The notes below the pieces were generated by a model that made no database searches, was not told the origin of the DNA, and saw only the letters and a program-made list of their open reading frames with translations. DNA of 64,000 nucleotides from contig NC_135039.1 in assembly GCF_051020975.1 (NCBI RefSeq), positions 13,490,692 through 13,554,691 of the forward strand, read 5' to 3'. Each line of letters begins with the position of its first letter. Position 1 is the first letter of the stretch. Shown here one piece after another: positions 1 through 11,089 of this stretch. This stretch comes from Osmia lignaria lignaria. Lineage: Eukaryota; Arthropoda; Insecta; Hymenoptera; Megachilidae. The position numbers were made by a program, and so were the translations under genes.

Positions 1-1005
1 ATACACGATGGTCATACAACTTTCAGTTTCAAAGTTACGTGACTTTATAAAGGGTTAAGCGTTTCAAAGGGTTGCTCGAATGACGGGAAATTAAAATATT
101 CAAGAGCAGTCGAATTTCATGAGGGTTAACTTTCCGGTCGGTATTTCGACGCACGCGGTAACTACCCCGACAGTTTCACTCTGAACAGGTGTGTTTTATC
201 AACCCACGGTCACGTGAGAACTGCGAATTCGATAACGCGTGTGTGCCACCTATCGTTGGTGGATAATTCTTTCCAACTTCGTCATAATCGAATGCATGAA
301 AGATAGAAAATTAATTTTATTCCAAGCGTATAGATAATGGCGCTATTTAAACAGCCCCGGGGTTCTATTATTACAACACATGCCAGATATACTTGCGGCT
401 TATCATCACGGATTATATTCGCATATTTCACATACCTTAAGGTGCATAAACATCTTGCAACGTGCTAACGAGAGCCGCTGCGTTCCACGTTCCCAATTTT
501 CATTTCATAATTGCACGAAGCCAAGTCGTTCATAACTCTCTATCCGAAGACGTCTATATTTGCCGTGGCAGAGACGTTCCTTGGACGAAATTAGATTTCG
601 CCACTTCATCGGTTCCGCGAGATATGCAATAAGGCGAACGTGTCCAGCTCGTGGATTCGCGCCAGGAAAAGATTTATCGGCGAACCGTGTGCCGCTACTT
701 AATAAGACGCTCCTAGCTTCTGATAGCTACCTACCGGTAGCTGTGCTTCCAATAGATCTCCCTATGACACGTCGCCTATTCGAATCCTAGCCGTGAGCAA
801 CGATAATGGGACAATTAGGTGACATCGTTCTAACCGCTTGTAACACGGACCTCGAGATCCCTGTGCCCTGTATTTGGGTAGCTGAATCTTGTTACCGATT
901 CATCACACCCTTGGGTAGTTTCCATGCATTTCGCGGAATTCCATTAGCCAGGGAAAAACAAGAAACGAATTGAAACCATCGCTCATAATTTGTACCCTGA
1001 TCAAG
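1..1005. other. Noncoding stretch, no gene seen
   Basis: AT-rich single-copy DNA. The only open frame here (560-790, 76 codons) has no recognisable domain and no splice context, and is treated as chance. No repeat or RNA gene was identified before the transposon remnant that starts at 1008. Confidence 0.55.
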
Positions 1006-1099
1006 TAGGGGAAGATGGGGCAAGATGGGTACCCCTTTTAAATATACGTATTATACGTATTAAATATGTTATCGCCATTGCTGATCGTAAACAACAGCT

Positions 1100-1415
1100 C
1101 AACCAAGTGTGATGTTTCACCGACTTTCTTATTATTTTCGTACATCTTTTAAGGAGTGATATTGGCATTAAAATATAACAGGAGTTCTATGCACTTATAT
1201 ATTTCTGACGCAGAATTTAACAGACTACAGGATAAGAATGTCGTTTTATATTTTTGTCAACCAAGTGTGATGTTTCACCGACTTTCTTATTATTTTCGTA
1301 CATCCTTTAAGGAGTGATATTGGCATTAAAATATAACAGGAGTTCTATGCACTTATATATTTCTGACGCAGAATATAACAGACTACAGGATAAGAATGTC
1401 ATTTTATATTTTTAT
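1100..1415 (+). repeat. 158-bp direct tandem duplication inside the transposon
   Basis: Copy 1 (1100-1257) and copy 2 (1258-1415) start at the same CAACCAAGTGTG and are nearly identical, with only a few substitutions (for example ATCTTTT versus ATCCTTT). The low divergence shows a recent duplication. It lies between the left end and the transposase remnant, in sequence I cannot read as coding. Confidence 0.9.
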
Positions 1416-1468
1416 TAACAATGTTTAAGTGATACGTTGAAAAAAGAAGCAAGAAAAAAACATCAAAT

Positions 1469-1699
1469 ATGGCTATCAAAAAGATAAAAAAACGGGTGAA
1501 AATAATATCAGAAGAAGACGACGACAGTGAAAAAGAAAATATTCCATGTTTGGACTGCAGTGGATTATATTTAGATTCTGTGGAAGGTTGGATAAGTTGC
1601 CAAAGATGTGGCAAATGGGCCCATTGCTTGTGTGCTTACGTAGATGACGACGACGATGAAGCCGTACATGTGTGCTTCTGTTGTCAAACCGACAAATGA
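1469..1699 (+). pseudogene. C-terminal PHD-like zinc finger of a pogo-type transposase
   Basis: This 76-codon open frame encodes a basic patch (residues 4-11, lysine/arginine-rich), an acidic linker (15-24) and a Cys4-His-Cys3 finger. The finger residues are C27-x2-C30, C44-x2-C47, H52-x2-C55 and C69-x2-C72, with W41 and W50 at conserved-looking aromatic positions. Insect pogo/Tigger-like DDE transposases often end in this kind of finger, with an aspartate-rich stretch before the last CxxC pair, as seen here (residues 59-64). An in-frame stop lies at 1430-1432, so nothing upstream extends the protein. The helix-turn-helix and DDE catalytic core are missing from the element. It is most likely a decayed remnant. 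A short expressed zinc-finger protein is possible because the frame is intact and ends in a proper stop. Confidence 0.65.
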
Positions 1700-1829
1700 T
1701 TGACTACAGACAATTTTGTTAATTAGTTAATAGGTACCCCATCTTGCCCACAAGGGTACCCCGTTTTGCCCCACCCGTGGGGTTAATAAACCTTAACTAC
1801 CCCGTCTTGCCCCAGCTTCCCCTACTGTC

Positions 1830-4800
1830 GTTTCCAAACATTTATAAATAAATCGGTAAACGGAAAGGTCTTCGATAGACAGCGATAGTCTTTGTCAGTT
1901 ATAAAAGAGAGGTACACGGAATATCCGAAAAGTTCGACGAAGGCAACAGGCTCGATTTATCGAGCGACAAGCCTGCAATTTCCAACTGGAACGATGTGCC
2001 AACTATCCGCGACAATGGTTCCGTTATCGGTGCTCGAAGACACGGAATCGCGTGAGGAGAATCGGATCGCGCGAATCTAGTCATTTCCGAGGATCGTCCC
2101 TTTGATCGGTAGCTAGCAGAGCCCTGATCGATGTCACGGCTATTGAAATGCAATATCGAGCACGAAGATAGGCCTGGCTCCTCGCTCTGCCGTTTGCATT
2201 CACCCGCCTCGCATTTATCAACGGAACCGGCATCATTACCTAACACGTATTCAACCAAGTCAGACGCTCGCAGCTTCAATAACTGGCAACGATGAATGCG
2301 ATCCTGCGAACGCGAAAAACGAGTCGGCCAATAAACTGATTTTCATTCAGACCCCGATCCTTTCAGACGATCGCTGGCCTGTGCGCAGCTGTATGCAATT
2401 AACATACGTCAAGATACATGCAGTCAGATTTTTAAAATAAACGTGGATTCTATTGTAGGACTGTGAGGCAAAATTGTAAAAAAAAACAGACTGGATTTTT
2501 CTGGTTTTTATTATGTAGGAGAGAAAAAGGCGTTTCGCCTCAGGATCGTCTGTCAAACTCGTCAGTGGGGCTAACAACAGACCATCCCTGCCCTAGACAC
2601 CTATCGTACCGCTATTCGGAACTTATATATATCCGAACGGCATGCCGGGCGAGCGCTTGCGAGAGACTTCGTTTAATCTCGCCGCCATCTAGCGCTTCCC
2701 GGCCCGAACTCAAGACGTCCGGGAAGACGAAACTCTCCCCTCCACTAAACGCCTACAATTACGATAGGGAAACTTAGGTCTAAATAGGCCTCCAGGATTT
2801 GTAATAATATTTCTATAGAACGGATGACATCGTAAGGTGGCAAATGGATATGCATTCCTCCTTGATACTTAATACTTTAAAAGCATTCATCGCTATTCAT
2901 TCATTACTTCCCATAGAATAATTTCCACATCGAACCATTTCAATCGCATCCTCATCGTCCATTTCGCTAGGAAACGACCACTTAAAACGATCGATCCTTT
3001 CATGCTAACCGTTCAGACCGTTTCTCCAAATGAAAGAATCGTTCATAGCCCATCGTCATCATCGATCGTACCAAATAAAAAAAAAAAAAAAAAAAAAGAA
3101 AAAGTCAACCATGACAACAACCACGCGGAAAGGGGGAAAAACCGAGGAGAAAAAGGATTGATGCAACACGATTGACACGAGTCAGTGCACGTCGGGACAG
3201 AGCATCGTATTCATCGATATAAATGCCGAACGGACGATGGTGATGGGGACATTCGAGGCTGCATCGAAAAGTTCAATCGACGGATGCGCAACGATGCATC
3301 GGTAATGCACCCATCCGGGGCTTCGGGGCCAATTTTGTCGACGGGGGAAAAGGGAGAGAAATAGAAGGGCGAGAGGGAGAGACAGATGACGAAGAGGCGT
3401 AGGGAAGCACCGATGTCCCTCCAGTAGCAATTACCGGGCATTCATGGCATGGAAACGTCGTCTGTCTCCTTTTCACGGCATTGTCAACGGCTGGCCATTT
3501 CTGTCCGCTCAGAAACACACTGGGCTTCGTGTGTAATCAAAAATCAAGTGTCCAGGTTGACCCGAAACGTCGAAGGGGCTGAAAGAAATGGCCAACGTGA
3601 AATATTGCTTTTGATGGGAACCGTGCCACCAGTAGGAATAAACGGTGTGTTTGTTTACGTAACAGAGGGGGCAAACATTTTTTTATTTTCGTAGAGGGAT
3701 TGATGATGAGAAACAAGGGAAGATTGTTAAGAGTTGTTCCCTTTTTTTTCGGGGATGATATCATTTCTCTTCGGTGCTTTTATAGGGATTATCTTTGGTG
3801 TTGGGTGATTATGACCAATGACAGGGATAAAAGTTTATTCAGTTACACGTAGCGAGGGCTTTTTATTTTGTTATGAGATACATTGTATAAACAATAATAA
3901 TGAAGCTTTGTGGGTTTATAAAATGATAAAAAAAAACAAAACGTTAGGAGATCTATTGGGAACTTCTTAAAAGTATTATCGTTTGGGGGAGAACACTTTC
4001 TCTGGGGGAGGTAGAAAAAAAATCTCTGTAAATCGTTGTTAACTGTCGGGTACTTCTGATCTTGGTCGGCACGGTAGTCGGGGCAAAATTGAAAAACGTT
4101 CCGAGGCCGCAAAAATGATCGCGCTTCGATTTCATTGCCGTCGGTGGCCAAACAAAGCGTTGCTCCCATCGCGATCCGACGATCGAGTCGTTTTATAAAA
4201 CGCCATCGAACAGTTACCCGACAATTTTCCAATCTCGCATTTCCAGCCCCGCTGAAAACGCGTTCCAGATGCCGTTCGTAACATCGAACACAGCTAGAAT
4301 CATCGAGATGATTCGATTACAAAGCGCCGACGAAAGCTTTCATAGGGTAAAAATCGATGCCCAATCGTTCAACCATTGGGCCGTTTGTAGCGAAATCGGT
4401 GAAGTTAAAATGAAAAAAATGAAAATACGAAATACAAAATTAAATTAAAATGGCCAGGCTGTCCGGGAGCTAAACTATGTGGGACCGAATTATCGAAAGG
4501 CCACTGTAGTTAAAAACCGAAGTTAATCGAATAGTATTAATTTCCATCATTAATTCAATGGTCGAATTGCTGGAAAATGACGACAAAGTATCGAATCCCC
4601 GCCACCCTCGCCCCTCGTACGTTCATTTCCATGAAGGACCCCGAAATGGACTCCCAACGCAGAGACCTCCCATAGCGTTTCCCATCACGAGCGTTTCCCA
4701 GTCAAATCCAGCGCAGTTCAGGCGCGTGCTTCATTTATGTGCCGTGGATGTGTTCGTATAAATGTCGCTTGCACGTGGGCCGCTCGCATACAGAGGGATT

Positions 4801-5995
4801 TCGACTAGATTCCAGCCTGCCCGACTGAACGTACGTTCGGCAAACATCAAGAATGACGGGCGAAATTATAATCGCTTGGGCTTGTGGCTGCATACGAATG
4901 TCGGCTCGATTATCGCGATCGATGTGTTTCGTTGGGCTATGGAGAGGAATGAATATGTAGATTAAGGATGAAAAGATTGATTATTCTCAAAAGAATGTGG
5001 ATATCATTGATGGAACAGGATCATGCGAGTCTATTGGGCTGGTTCATATCAAAATGTAGAGAGCCTGACATTTGATGACATAAAGGTGTAATAAAATACC
5101 ATTCGTGTTATATTAATTTAAAGCTTAAAATATCAGGAAGATATGCAGAAATTTTTTATGGATGCCTCTGGGTTTTCATAGTGTACAGACATTTTAAGGC
5201 ACCCTTTAGTCACAAAGTTCCATGCAAGGTTTAACGATCACGTTTTGATGCTAACAGTTTGTGGCACAGTGCCATGGTGGGCCATGAAAAGACGCTATAA
5301 ATTTCTGAACATCGACATCGAGTAATAATTCAAGCAACGCGTACCAATTTCAGCTGGGGATACTGTTTTGACTGTTACTATGATTGCAATTCGTATGCGT
5401 AGGGTTTAATGCTAGTTACCCAAACCATTAATATCTATGTATATCGTTAAGAAAATGGTAAATCAAAGAAACATACGCAAAATTGCTTTTTTACATGTTA
5501 AAATCCACTATCGTGGTTAAGTGTTTCATGGTAAACGAATATTTCACAGGGTAATTCAAATTTTCTCGTCACACGAGAACTGTAATTTGAATTTAAACAT
5601 CTCTGGTGAAAAAAGAAAGCTTATCGTCGTGTTAGGGATTGTTAGAGCCAGCAGACCGTTTCGTTATGCGAGAACGTTTTTCCACAGTTATATGGACGCG
5701 ACGATTTGAATCTTTTATGGGGTGCACGCGAACGCCAGATCAAACTTCACGCATCGTTAGGGTGATTGTATAGAATTTCACGTGGAATGTGTACAGCCCG
5801 CATGCGGCAGCGGCCCATATCGTTTCGTTATCGATGATTCCGCTCTAACGTATGCGTAATTTTACTCTTATCGGCTTTTTACGTGGCCTGTGACTAAAAC
5901 ATTCAGGGTATGTTGCCGTCACGACATGTTCTCCTGTATCCACTTCTGAACTTAACACGTTCTCAATTAAATCTAGTGGAATAAAAGTGGAAGAG
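1830..5995. other. Noncoding stretch, no gene seen
   Basis: Open frames up to about 130 codons occur on both strands but overlap each other and show no family motifs. A 21-base A run lies at 3077-3097. Nothing else is supported. Confidence 0.5.
3077..3097 (+). repeat. Poly(A) run
   Basis: There are 21 consecutive A residues followed by GAAAAAG. No retroposed body or target duplication was recognised next to it, so it is treated as a simple repeat. Confidence 0.9.
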
Positions 5996-5999
5996 AAGG

Positions 6000-6048
6000 G
6001 CATAGGGCATATGGCATATGGTATATGGCATATGGCATAGGGCGTAGG
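6000..6048 (+). repeat. 7-bp tandem repeat, seven units
   Basis: Units read GCATAGG, GCATATG, GCATATG, GTATATG, GCATATG, GCATAGG, GCGTAGG without indels. Each GCATATGG junction contains the palindrome CATATG. A small inverted repeat (CCTCCTCCTGTAGGAGG, about 6063-6079) follows directly. Confidence 0.9.
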
Positions 6049-6084
6049 ACCAGAGGGAGGACCTCCTCCTGTAGGAGGACAAGG

Positions 6085-7735
6085 CGTACACTATTTAAAC
6101 ACAAAAATACTTAACACCCTATGCTATAAGGCCCACTTTCTTACCGATTTAACTAAAATACCTCTAAGGATCGAATACCAATACCGTAGGTACTTGAAGG
6201 TCCTCGGCTGACTGGACAACTCCGCGTCTCGGCAAATGGCCGACACAGTGGTTACGGAATTTTATTAACGACCGCAACGTGCCGGTGGTCCGTGTTTGAT
6301 GGCTAGCTGGCATCGATTCCGGTGCACGCTAATTAAAACTGACACACGGTGTCCCATGACGCGTATCCATAGTCGCGACGCATCGTGTTCCGTCTAGATG
6401 GGTCCGTTGTCAGTCAGACTTCCTCTTCATTCACCCATCAAGATTTCACGCGTTCCAGTAATTTCGAGTTCCTTCTGGGTAACCAAATTGGTATTCGATT
6501 GGTTTCACATTATTTTCTTTGTTATATCTTTTTCTAGATTAGTAGGAACGAAATAATTATTAGTTCCATTTTATCGAATAAAGGCGACTGAAATCACAGT
6601 TAGGGAGCAATATGTCCTTCTCAACATATAAAACACCTTTATATCCACTTGAGGTCGCGTCCCCCAAAAGTCGTTGGTTCTCCAGCTAGGAACGTTTTCA
6701 CCCTCCCATGGGGGGTGGGTGAAAGGAATACCTCGATTCGATGGCGTCGATATCTCGATCCTAAAGGCACACAAAGGGCCACTCGAAGGCGACGCGCAAA
6801 TGACAAATCGTCCGCAAATAATAAATCTGTCGATCGGTCGGCCCGCACATGCTGTAGCCTGATTCTTCGAGCCGAGAATGGCTGAATTTCAGCGACCGGC
6901 GGGGGAAGAGGGGAGTTAGAAGGGAGGTCGAGGGTCGTGTTTGCACGAAATACGGGCTGGCAGGTATTGAATTTTTCTGACATTTTCCTCGTTTTTGGAA
7001 GCCGAACAGCCGAGGGCGAATTTCTTGCCAATGGGCTTGATCCTGCTATTTATTTCCCTATGCTTTCTACTGCCTGTCTTCTTCTTTTCTTTACGCGTTC
7101 GTTAATGTCCTGCTGGATATTACTTTTAATATACGTTATATACCCAAATCTTATCTTTACGAAGCTCGTATCTCTGGAGGGTTAGTGTTTGAAAAATTTC
7201 TGGCTACGCGAAACCGATAACGATCTGAATTTCAAGTTATTCAATTATTCCACGCATCTGGTGCGTGATAATCAATTACCAACCGTTCGGCCGCGTGAAA
7301 TTCGCCGTTAACTTGGAAAATCACAAACAAACCAGTCTCGAGAACAGAGTTTGTTCAGGCGTTTCGAAATTCGATCAGATGCACATTGATTCGAGCTGGC
7401 TGGGCGGAATCGATCTCATTAATTTCCATCGACTACGACGACGACGAAATCGAGGGCTCTCGTGTCGAAGAAAAGAAGCCGAGCAACACACTGATATAGA
7501 CGCCCTCAGACGGGGAAGTTGAATTCTATGGGTGCATTCCTATTAGTCGGTCTGATGAGAAATCAGGGAGAAGGAAATCAAAATCGAGCTGGGAAGACGT
7601 TGCATCGAACCGATTTGCGTCGTGACGACCCACGAAATCTCAACATTTCCTGATTATCCTGATCGTGTCTCCTATTTACTATTACTATCTTATCGAAATT
7701 GGAACTGGACCAATTGGATGAAACATTTCGTCCTT
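6085..7735. other. Noncoding stretch, no gene seen
   Basis: Overlapping open frames on both strands at 6571-7031 arise from a CpG-rich patch with few stop codons in several frames. None carries a recognisable domain. Confidence 0.5.
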
Positions 7736-7737
7736 TT

Positions 7738-7800
7738 AGGTACAGTCGCTATCAAATCAGGCTTTCCTAGGAAAAATGGTCCTCTTGGCTCCCCTGTAGG
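7738..7800 (+). mobile_element. Partial copy of the CTAGGGAAAATGG element family (copy A)
   Basis: The sequence TCGCTATCAAATCAGGCTTT followed by CCTAGGAAAAATGG matches the left-end signature of the dispersed family described at 58830-59004. No right end was found, so this is a fragment. Confidence 0.5.
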
Positions 7801-7804
7801 GGAT

Positions 7805-8320
7805 ACCTTCATATCTTAAGAACATAGGTAGGTCGCTCAGACGTTACTGGTGCTTCCTTAGTACAACATGCACCTCATATGTAATATTAATATTTTGAAA
7901 ATTCTTGCTTTGCTGAACATTAAAGCATTCTGAAAAAGCAAGATTAAGGAAAAAAGGAAGATTCTGAATAAAGTCGTGGGAGAGTGCAGGATGCCAGGGG
8001 GCATAGCGATTAGCATTTTAATCGTTTACCCAGCTAGTGACGAGCTCGTTCGTCGGTCCAGTGGTTGCCTCCCTCATTGGTCGTCGTCTAAACACGTGCG
8101 AGCCTGTTGAATGTCTTCCAGCCGCGATGACAAAGTCGATATTAGCCTGTCTCGAACGATCCTGGAGATCCTCGTTTGCATATACTCGGTAACGGGGCTT
8201 CGTTTTTAATTCTGTTCCCTGTAGGAGGCGTGCAGCGTGTAATTACCTTGTTTTACGGCGCGTTACACCGGATGAGTTGGCGACTCTTCTATATTCGAGC
8301 GGAAACTGTGACGTGGTTAA
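7805..8320. other. Noncoding stretch, no gene seen
   Basis: Single-copy sequence between two repeat elements. No open frame with domain support was seen. Confidence 0.5.
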
Positions 8321-8330
8321 TATACCGGAA

Positions 8331-8856
8331 GCTATGTGAACCTGGCATGTAACTTTTAAACGATTCAACTACAAACGAAAAGGAAATCACTACAAACAAC
8401 TACAAACGATTCTGAACCAGTTGGAAGAGACGGGTTTCAAAAATATTAAAAATTTACGAAGTTGGCTGAGACGGATAAACAATTGCTTATAACTTTTAAA
8501 CTATTCAACTACAAACGAATCGGAAATCACTACAAACAACTAAAAACGATTCTGAATCAAATGGAAAAGACGGATTTTTAAAATCTTAAAAATTGACGAA
8601 GTGGTCTTTTAGGCGGATAAACAATTGCTTATAACTTTTAAACTATTCAACTACAAACGAATCGGAAATCACTATAAATAACTACAAACGATTCCCTATC
8701 ACATGGAAAAAACCAATTTGAGATATCTCAATGTCAGGTGCGGGTCAATTTTTCAATTTTGTTTATTTATTAATTGATCCAACTACAAACGAAATATTAC
8801 CATTTTCCTTTAAAAAAAGTTAATTTTTTAAAAATCGGGTGCCAGGTTCACATAGC
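8331..8856. mobile_element. Inverted-repeat element with internal tandem array
   Basis: A perfect 17-bp inverted repeat bounds the element: GCTATGTGAACCTGGCA at 8331-8347 and its reverse complement at 8840-8856. The outer flanks share ATACCGGAA (8322-8330, and 8859-8867 offset by two bases), which suggests an imperfect target-site duplication of about 9 bp. The interior is mainly a 140-bp tandem repeat. No open frame is present, so it would be a MITE-like non-autonomous element. The superfamily is unknown. A duplication of this length would fit hAT or P-type elements better than TA-targeting ones. Confidence 0.65.
8351..8770. repeat. About three copies of a 140-bp tandem repeat
   Basis: Copies begin at the AACTTTTAAAC/TATTCAAC junction at 8351, 8491 and 8633 (spacing 140 and 142). 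Each contains the shorter sub-repeat CTACAAAC two or three times. The third copy degenerates after about 8715, and one more isolated CAACTACAAACGAA lies near 8780. Divergence between copies is modest. Confidence 0.85.
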
Positions 8857-8869
8857 CAATACCGGAAGG

Positions 8870-9413
8870 GGAATTCAAAATTTCCACGTCACGATTAATT
8901 AAAAACATTTCTCTTAACCATCACAGTTATTTAATTTTTTTTTTTTTAATTTATAAGAAGCTGTGATGGCAGACATAATAATTATTAATTTCTTGATAAA
9001 CACATAAAGAATAAAATATTCACGAAGAGATTGTTTTCTGCGACATGAATTCCATTATTCCAATTTTATCGTAAAATGTTCGAATAAACACGTTTATACC
9101 CATTGGTTACTTTCGACCCTGAGTATTCCAGTTCCAACCCCTTTTTTTTCTGCTCCAACATGCGCGTATTTTATTTTATTGTACCAGTGATAATATATTT
9201 TAATGTATTCTGTATTTAGTACGCGTATGAAAATAAAGTCCAACGCTTCGATTGTTTCCCGCATAAAAACTTGTTAATCGTTGAAATTCAAAAGTCTCGT
9301 TATGCTCGTTCCTGTGATTCCCATGTTGCTTTTTTCGCACGTTCAATATTTTATTAAATTTATTCAGAAAAAAGGGAAAAATATTTCTTGACAAATTAGC
9401 ACTTGTGCTATAT

Positions 9414-9444
<31 letters not shown>

Positions 9445-11050
9445 CTTTTTCAAAATGCAAACATCAATAATGGAAATATCTACAATGAAAAATACCGGCG
9501 CAGAAAGAAACGTGAAAATTCGAGCGTTAAAAGTTCGCGTGGGTGGCTCGATTTGTCCAGGTCATTAGCGTACAAATTCGATGACAGTGCGGTACACCAC
9601 AGGGACATCAGGCTGACATGCCGTTTGATCTTCGCACGCAAATGTTTACGGAGCCATTAGGACCACGGATTGTCTCCGAATTTAGGCGACAGCCGTGTAC
9701 GGGTATCCGTTACGCAAACAAAACCGCCCGCGGTCGATACGCAGCTCATAATTTGATCAGTCGAAAATCGTCGGATAACAATTATCGATCGGGCCGAGTG
9801 ATTTGCGGACGAATGGGGTACGGCCTGTTTTAGTCGCGGTTTGAAAATTAGGTTAATTAACGATCATGGATAATGATCGAGCTCTTGCCGGTGGAAATTT
9901 AATATTAAAATTCTTCAATTTTAATCATTCACGGTGGAAGTGGTCGATTAATTGGATTATTAGATCTGGATTCAATTTTTAAGGAATCCTTTCATTTTTA
10001 CCTTGAAAATATTACCGAAAATACTGAAAACTGACAGATTATCTTTCTGTTTATCCCCTTTCTCGCTAAAAAAAAATTTTTCAGTGAAAGGAGATAATTC
10101 GAGAGGAAAGGTCAGAAAGGAGTCAGATACAAGTAGCGAAGATAAAGGGTTAGTAATTCGAAGGGTCGTGTACGGACGTTCATGCGGTAATACCGTAATC
10201 CCGTAATCCTTTGCGCGATTCCTGTGGCCGACTAGGACCCGGAAATTCTCCTCTTTCGCGGGACAAACAGAATTAAAACCAACCTGGCCGCTCGACGCTT
10301 GCGTTAAACGCGATTAAATATCAAAGCCTGTCGTCTCTGCAGTCGACCAACCCCTAACCTACATGCACCATCCACCCCCCTCGCGCTCCATTATGCGGGG
10401 GTTAATTAGGACCAGCTGGGAGGGGCGAACGGTAGCCACGGACGATCTATTGTCAGTGGAAAAACCTAGCTGGCCCGTCGCTTTTATCGCGGATACCTTG
10501 ACAAAAGTATACCAGTCCTTGCTTCGGGTCGAATTAAACGAAATTTTTCTGACGAATATTGCGCGTACCTTTTCCTCGGTGATAATTAAGGTGCCCTTTG
10601 TAGATAACTACTGGCTTAAGTATCGACAACAAAGTGGATTTTTTACTTTATCCTGGAGGAGCTTTCTACCAAGGTCGGACGTTTAAAAAGGGTGTACTTT
10701 CATTTGGAAAAGAGAAATTTTTCTTTCGAATTCAATTAGCAAATTTTGAAAAATTCTTTAGCCACGTTAAGGAATGATTAAGCAATTCTTAACGAGGAAA
10801 AAACTGATTTGTTTTTTTTTTCCAAACAAGTAGTAAACGCAAAGGAAAAATGTAAGATTCTTTTGTAATCAGGTTTGCTCTGCCTCGAGGCTCTTCTTTG
10901 ACCTGACATTTTTCATTTCAGCGAATTGTAATGAAACGTTTCGTTGAATGTGAATTTTGCAAGATGTAAAAAGAATGAGTATACTGAATATTAAAAAAGA
11001 ACGGATTGAATCCTTACAATATTGGGCAGAGTGGGTAGAGTGGGGAGAGT
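8870..11050. other. Noncoding stretch, no gene seen
   Basis: A 23-base A run lies at 9417-9439. The open frame at 10363-10686 (107 codons) has no start context, splice signal or domain that I recognise, and is left as chance. The remainder is AT-rich single-copy DNA. Confidence 0.5.
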
Positions 11051-11051
11051 T

Positions 11052-11081
11052 GGGGCTCTCTTCATGGTCCGCCATCCGAGG
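11052..11081 (-). repeat. Dispersed GGCGGACCATGGAGAG motif, copy 1
   Basis: On the minus strand this reads TCCTCGGATGGCGGACCATG followed by AAGAGAGCCCC. It matches the copies at 16083 and 26086 with one substitution in the core. The flanking sequence is unrelated between copies. Confidence 0.8.
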
Positions 11082-11089
11082 AATAAAAT

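Larger units (their letters stand above)
1008..1822 (+). mobile_element. Non-autonomous pogo/Tc1-mariner-like DNA transposon remnant
   Basis: The left end reads GGGGAAGATGGGGCAAGA and the right end, reverse-complemented, reads GGGGAAGCTGGGGCAAGA, so the terminal inverted repeats match except for one base. Both ends are flanked directly by TA (1006-1007 and 1823-1824), the target duplication used by Tc1/mariner/pogo elements. Extra subterminal copies of the GGGGCAAGAYGGGGTACC motif lie at about 1731-1772, so the right end is more repetitive than the left. The element is about 815 bp, too short for a full transposase. The only coding sequence left is a C-terminal zinc-finger module at 1469-1699. 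Assignment to pogo rather than another TA-targeting group is inferred from that module. Confidence 0.8.

Noticed and set aside
774..790. TTCGAATCC resembling a tRNA T-loop
   Set aside because: No cloverleaf could be drawn from the upstream 70 bases.
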